Assembly (NCBI GenBank): GCA_006386115.1
Contig: VFIW01000014.1
Span: 260,322-324,321, forward strand
Length of the DNA stretch: 64,000 bases
Origin: Globisporangium splendens
Taxonomy: Eukaryota > Oomycota > Peronosporomycetes > Pythiales > Pythiaceae
Reading direction: 5' to 3'
Shown: piece after piece, positions 62,088 to 64,000 of the stretch
Layout of the letters: each line of letters begins with the position of its first letter
How positions within the stretch are numbered: position 1 is the first letter of the stretch
The notes under the pieces: model-generated
What the model was told of the DNA's origin: nothing
What the model saw: only the letters and a program-made list of their open reading frames with translations
Database searches by the model: none
Translations under genes and position numbers: made by a program

Positions 62088-62642
62088 ATGCCATCAGCCT
62101 CAGTTGCTACCGCCAAGAAAGCCAACGCCGGTCCAGGTTACTACGACTTGATCAAGGAGGCCGTGCTCACGCTCAAGGAACGCAACGGTTCGTCCCGCCA
62201 GGCCATCGACAAGTACGTCGCGGCCAAGAAGGGTGCCAGCTACCAGAAGGCGCGTTTGAACATCGCGCTCAAGAAGGGCGTCGAAGTCGGCAAGCTCGTC
62301 GCCGTCAAGGGCTCGTTCAAGCTCGCTGCAGACGAGAAGAAGGCGCCAAAGGTCAAGAAAGCCGCCAAGCCTGCTGCTGACAAGAAGAAGAAGACCGTGA
62401 AGAAGGTGTCGTCGGTCGCCAAGAAGTCGGTGAAGCCAGCTTCGTCCAAGCCAAAGAAGAGTACGACCCAGGCTGCGAAGCCAAAGGCTGCGTCGAAGAC
62501 GTCCAAGAAAGCCACTCCTGCGACGTCCAAGAAGGTGACAAAGACGTCGAAGAAGGTCTCTGCCAAGAAGCCAACCACCACGAAGAAGAAGGTCGTGAAG
62601 AAGTCTGCGGCGAAGAAGGTCAGCGGCAAGAAGCAAGCATGA
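62088..62642 (+). CDS. H1: Linker histone H1
   Basis: A 184-residue protein. The winged-helix globular domain covers about residues 13-90 (GYYDLIKEAVLTLKERNGSS, QAIDKYVAAKK, LNIALKKGVEVGKLVAVKG). The rest is the typical Lys/Ala/Pro/Ser tail with KK-rich repeats. The frame continues upstream to 61935 but that part is not H1-like, and the ATG at 62088 gives a normal H1 start. It binds linker DNA at the nucleosome exit and compacts chromatin. There are no introns, as is usual for histones. Confidence 0.95.
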   Translation: MPSASVATAKKANAGPGYYDLIKEAVLTLKERNGSSRQAIDKYVAAKKGASYQKARLNIALKKGVEVGKLVAVKGSFKLAADEKKAPKVKKAAKPAADKKKKTVKKVSSVAKKSVKPASSKPKKSTTQAAKPKAASKTSKKATPATSKKVTKTSKKVSAKKPTTTKKKVVKKSAAKKVSGKKQA

Positions 62643-62825
62643 GCTGCCCGTCCCCTGCTGCTAGTGTAAACTGTCACCCTTATTCTTATTATTCTCCCCA
62701 CACAAAGGGGGAATCCTCTATCGCCGCACAAGCTGAATTCATTTTTTCCTTCTTTTTTCTCAATCAGTATGTAATTTCATAAGCAAAATGTTGCCTTCTT
62801 TCATTTTGTGTGTTTGATTTGCTGC

Positions 62826-64000
62826 CTATTCTCGAAAGAGTTGCATGCGCTGTTCCTCGATGAGCGCGTGGCTTTTGCTGAGCTTGACGTGCATGAGATG
62901 GAGCTCTTCTTGCGCGTTCTCGATCGCCTGGTCCTTGCGCGCGATGGTGCTGCGCACGCGCTCATGCAGGTTCGCGAGCTCGGCGTCGTGGTCGTTCTGG
63001 ATTTTCTGCGTCTGAAAATTCTCGGCCATCGTCTCCATCTTCTCTCGTAGCGTCGTGAGCTCTGCGCTCATCTGCTGGCGACTGTGCTCGCTGTCCTGCT
63101 GCGTGGCCGCGTAGCGGTGCTCGAGCTGCTTGACCGTGGTCTCGTGCTGCCGGCGCTCTTCGTGCAGCAGACGCGCGAGCTCCTGCGCTTTGTCGCTCGC
63201 GCGCTTGGCGTCGCTGCTGAGCTCCTCGGTTTGCTCGCGAGGTCCAGTTTGGCCGCCTTGTCGTGCAGATCGCGGTTCTTCTCCATCCACACGCCCTCGA
63301 TCTCGCTCGTCTGCTTGAGTTCGCGCTCCCATTCCTTGCGCTCGGCCTCGAACTTGGCAGTCGCCTTGTACTCCGCTTTCGCCAGCATCGCGCGGCTCTC
63401 CTCCTGCAGTTTCTCGATCACGACCTCGATCTTGGCGTCGCGCGACGCGAGCATCTGCTTCTCGAGCGCGAGCTTGTCGTTTTCGAACTCGCGGCGCAGT
63501 TTCGCCGTCAATTGCGCTTTGAACTGCTCGCACTCGACGCTCGTCTGCTCACGGAGCGCCGTGAACTCAGCCTCGTACTTGTGGACGACGTCTTCTTTTT
63601 CCTTTTGGCATTTTGCCAACGCAGCCTCCATGCGGATCGCCTGGATGTCCGGCTCGAGCGCCTTGATCGTCGATTTCTTGACCTCCTCGGTCTTCTTGAC
63701 GATCCACTGCTCGCGCCGCACTCTTTCCTGCGTCGCCCAGCGGTCCTTAGCGTCCTTGAGCTGCAATTTGAAGCGCTCGGCTTCGCCTTCTGCAATTTAG
63801 CGAGTAGCTCGTCGCAGCGCTTGGCCAAATCTGCCTTCACGGAGGAACATCAAAGCCACAGAGTCATGATGATGATTTAAAGAAGAAGAGAGCGTTACCA
63901 TCTGGGTACCTTGTCGGTGACGAGGTTCTGCGCAAAGTCCAGGTGCTGCTCGAGTTCTTTGTCGAGCTTGAGCTGCTACTCCTTGAGCTGCGCCTGCCAC
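62826..64000 (-). CDS. CEP131: CEP131/AZI1-like ciliary protein, 3' part, reading frame broken
   Basis: The C-terminal coiled coil of a CEP131-like protein continues beyond the window's right edge. Conserved pieces are WIVKKTEEVKKSTIKALEPDIQ, RDAKIEVVIEKLQEE and, near the end, LHERVRSTIARKDQAIENAQ, in the same order as animal CEP131. A 75-base intron (63835-63909, GTACCC donor, AAG acceptor) joins in phase 0. The frame is interrupted three times: a one-base loss at about 63237-63243, another at about 63785-63786, and an in-frame TAG at 63976-63978 that could also be an intron acceptor. Apart from these the sequence is well kept. CEP131 sits at basal bodies and centriolar satellites and is needed for flagella. 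A recent pseudogene or sequence errors are equally possible. Confidence 0.65.

Overview
The window is nuclear DNA from an oomycete, or a very close stramenopile relative. The pointers are a Crinkler (CRN) effector header, a 7TM receptor fused to a TKL kinase, copies of the oomycete Inr core promoter (CATTYYNCAWTT type) 20-70 bases before several start codons, short 57-164 base GT-AG introns with GTRCGT-like donors, an animal-type Na,K-ATPase, cilium genes and a chromodomain Ty3/gypsy element. I cannot fix the genus. There are no bacterial, organellar or CRISPR features and no convincing tRNA or rRNA.

Layout. 1-2513: 3' part of a Ty3/gypsy retrotransposon with a short LTR, ending just before a 7TM-kinase-DEP receptor gene (to 5564). 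6668-10709: orphan bZIP-partner-type protein, frame-broken CRN gene, bestrophin channel. 10823-14941 (-): Na,K-ATPase alpha. 16527-21800: divergent pair of paralogous single-pass surface proteins. 22274-27842 (-): 1,720-residue coiled-coil protein in five exons. 28180-30443: tectonic (ciliary transition zone). 30598-32253 (-): sugar transporter. 32451-35990: ERAD protein joining an OS-9-type MRH lectin, an EDEM mannosidase and a PA domain. 36089-36915 (-): Vma12. 37118-40093: beta-COP. 40972-41433: small secreted protein. 41808-44088: NEMP nuclear-envelope protein in eight exons. 44298-45935 (-): WRKY19-like zinc-repeat protein. 46990-50697: three C2-domain genes, two with DysF-like tails. 50918-53401 (-): Hsp110-like ATPase with a TPR domain in place of the usual substrate-binding beta domain. 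53900-54778: HNH protein. 55927-57776: CCT-domain protein. 58008-59538 (-): mitochondrial aspartate aminotransferase. 62088-62642: histone H1. 62826-64000 (-): CEP131-like ciliary gene with frame breaks, running off the window.

The genes form no operon or single cluster. Common threads are the secretory pathway and ER (beta-COP, EDEM-MRH, Vma12), the flagellum (tectonic, CEP131) and the cell surface or signalling (7TM kinase, paralogous membrane proteins, C2-DysF proteins). Gene spacing is tight and often divergent or convergent. The most unusual items are three domain fusions (MRH-GH47-PA, Hsp110 NBD-lid-TPR, 7TM-TKL-DEP), the very long M7-M8 loop of the Na,K-ATPase and the broken CRN gene. 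Intron coordinates are my own reading of GT-AG sites that keep frame and family similarity; none is checked against transcripts.
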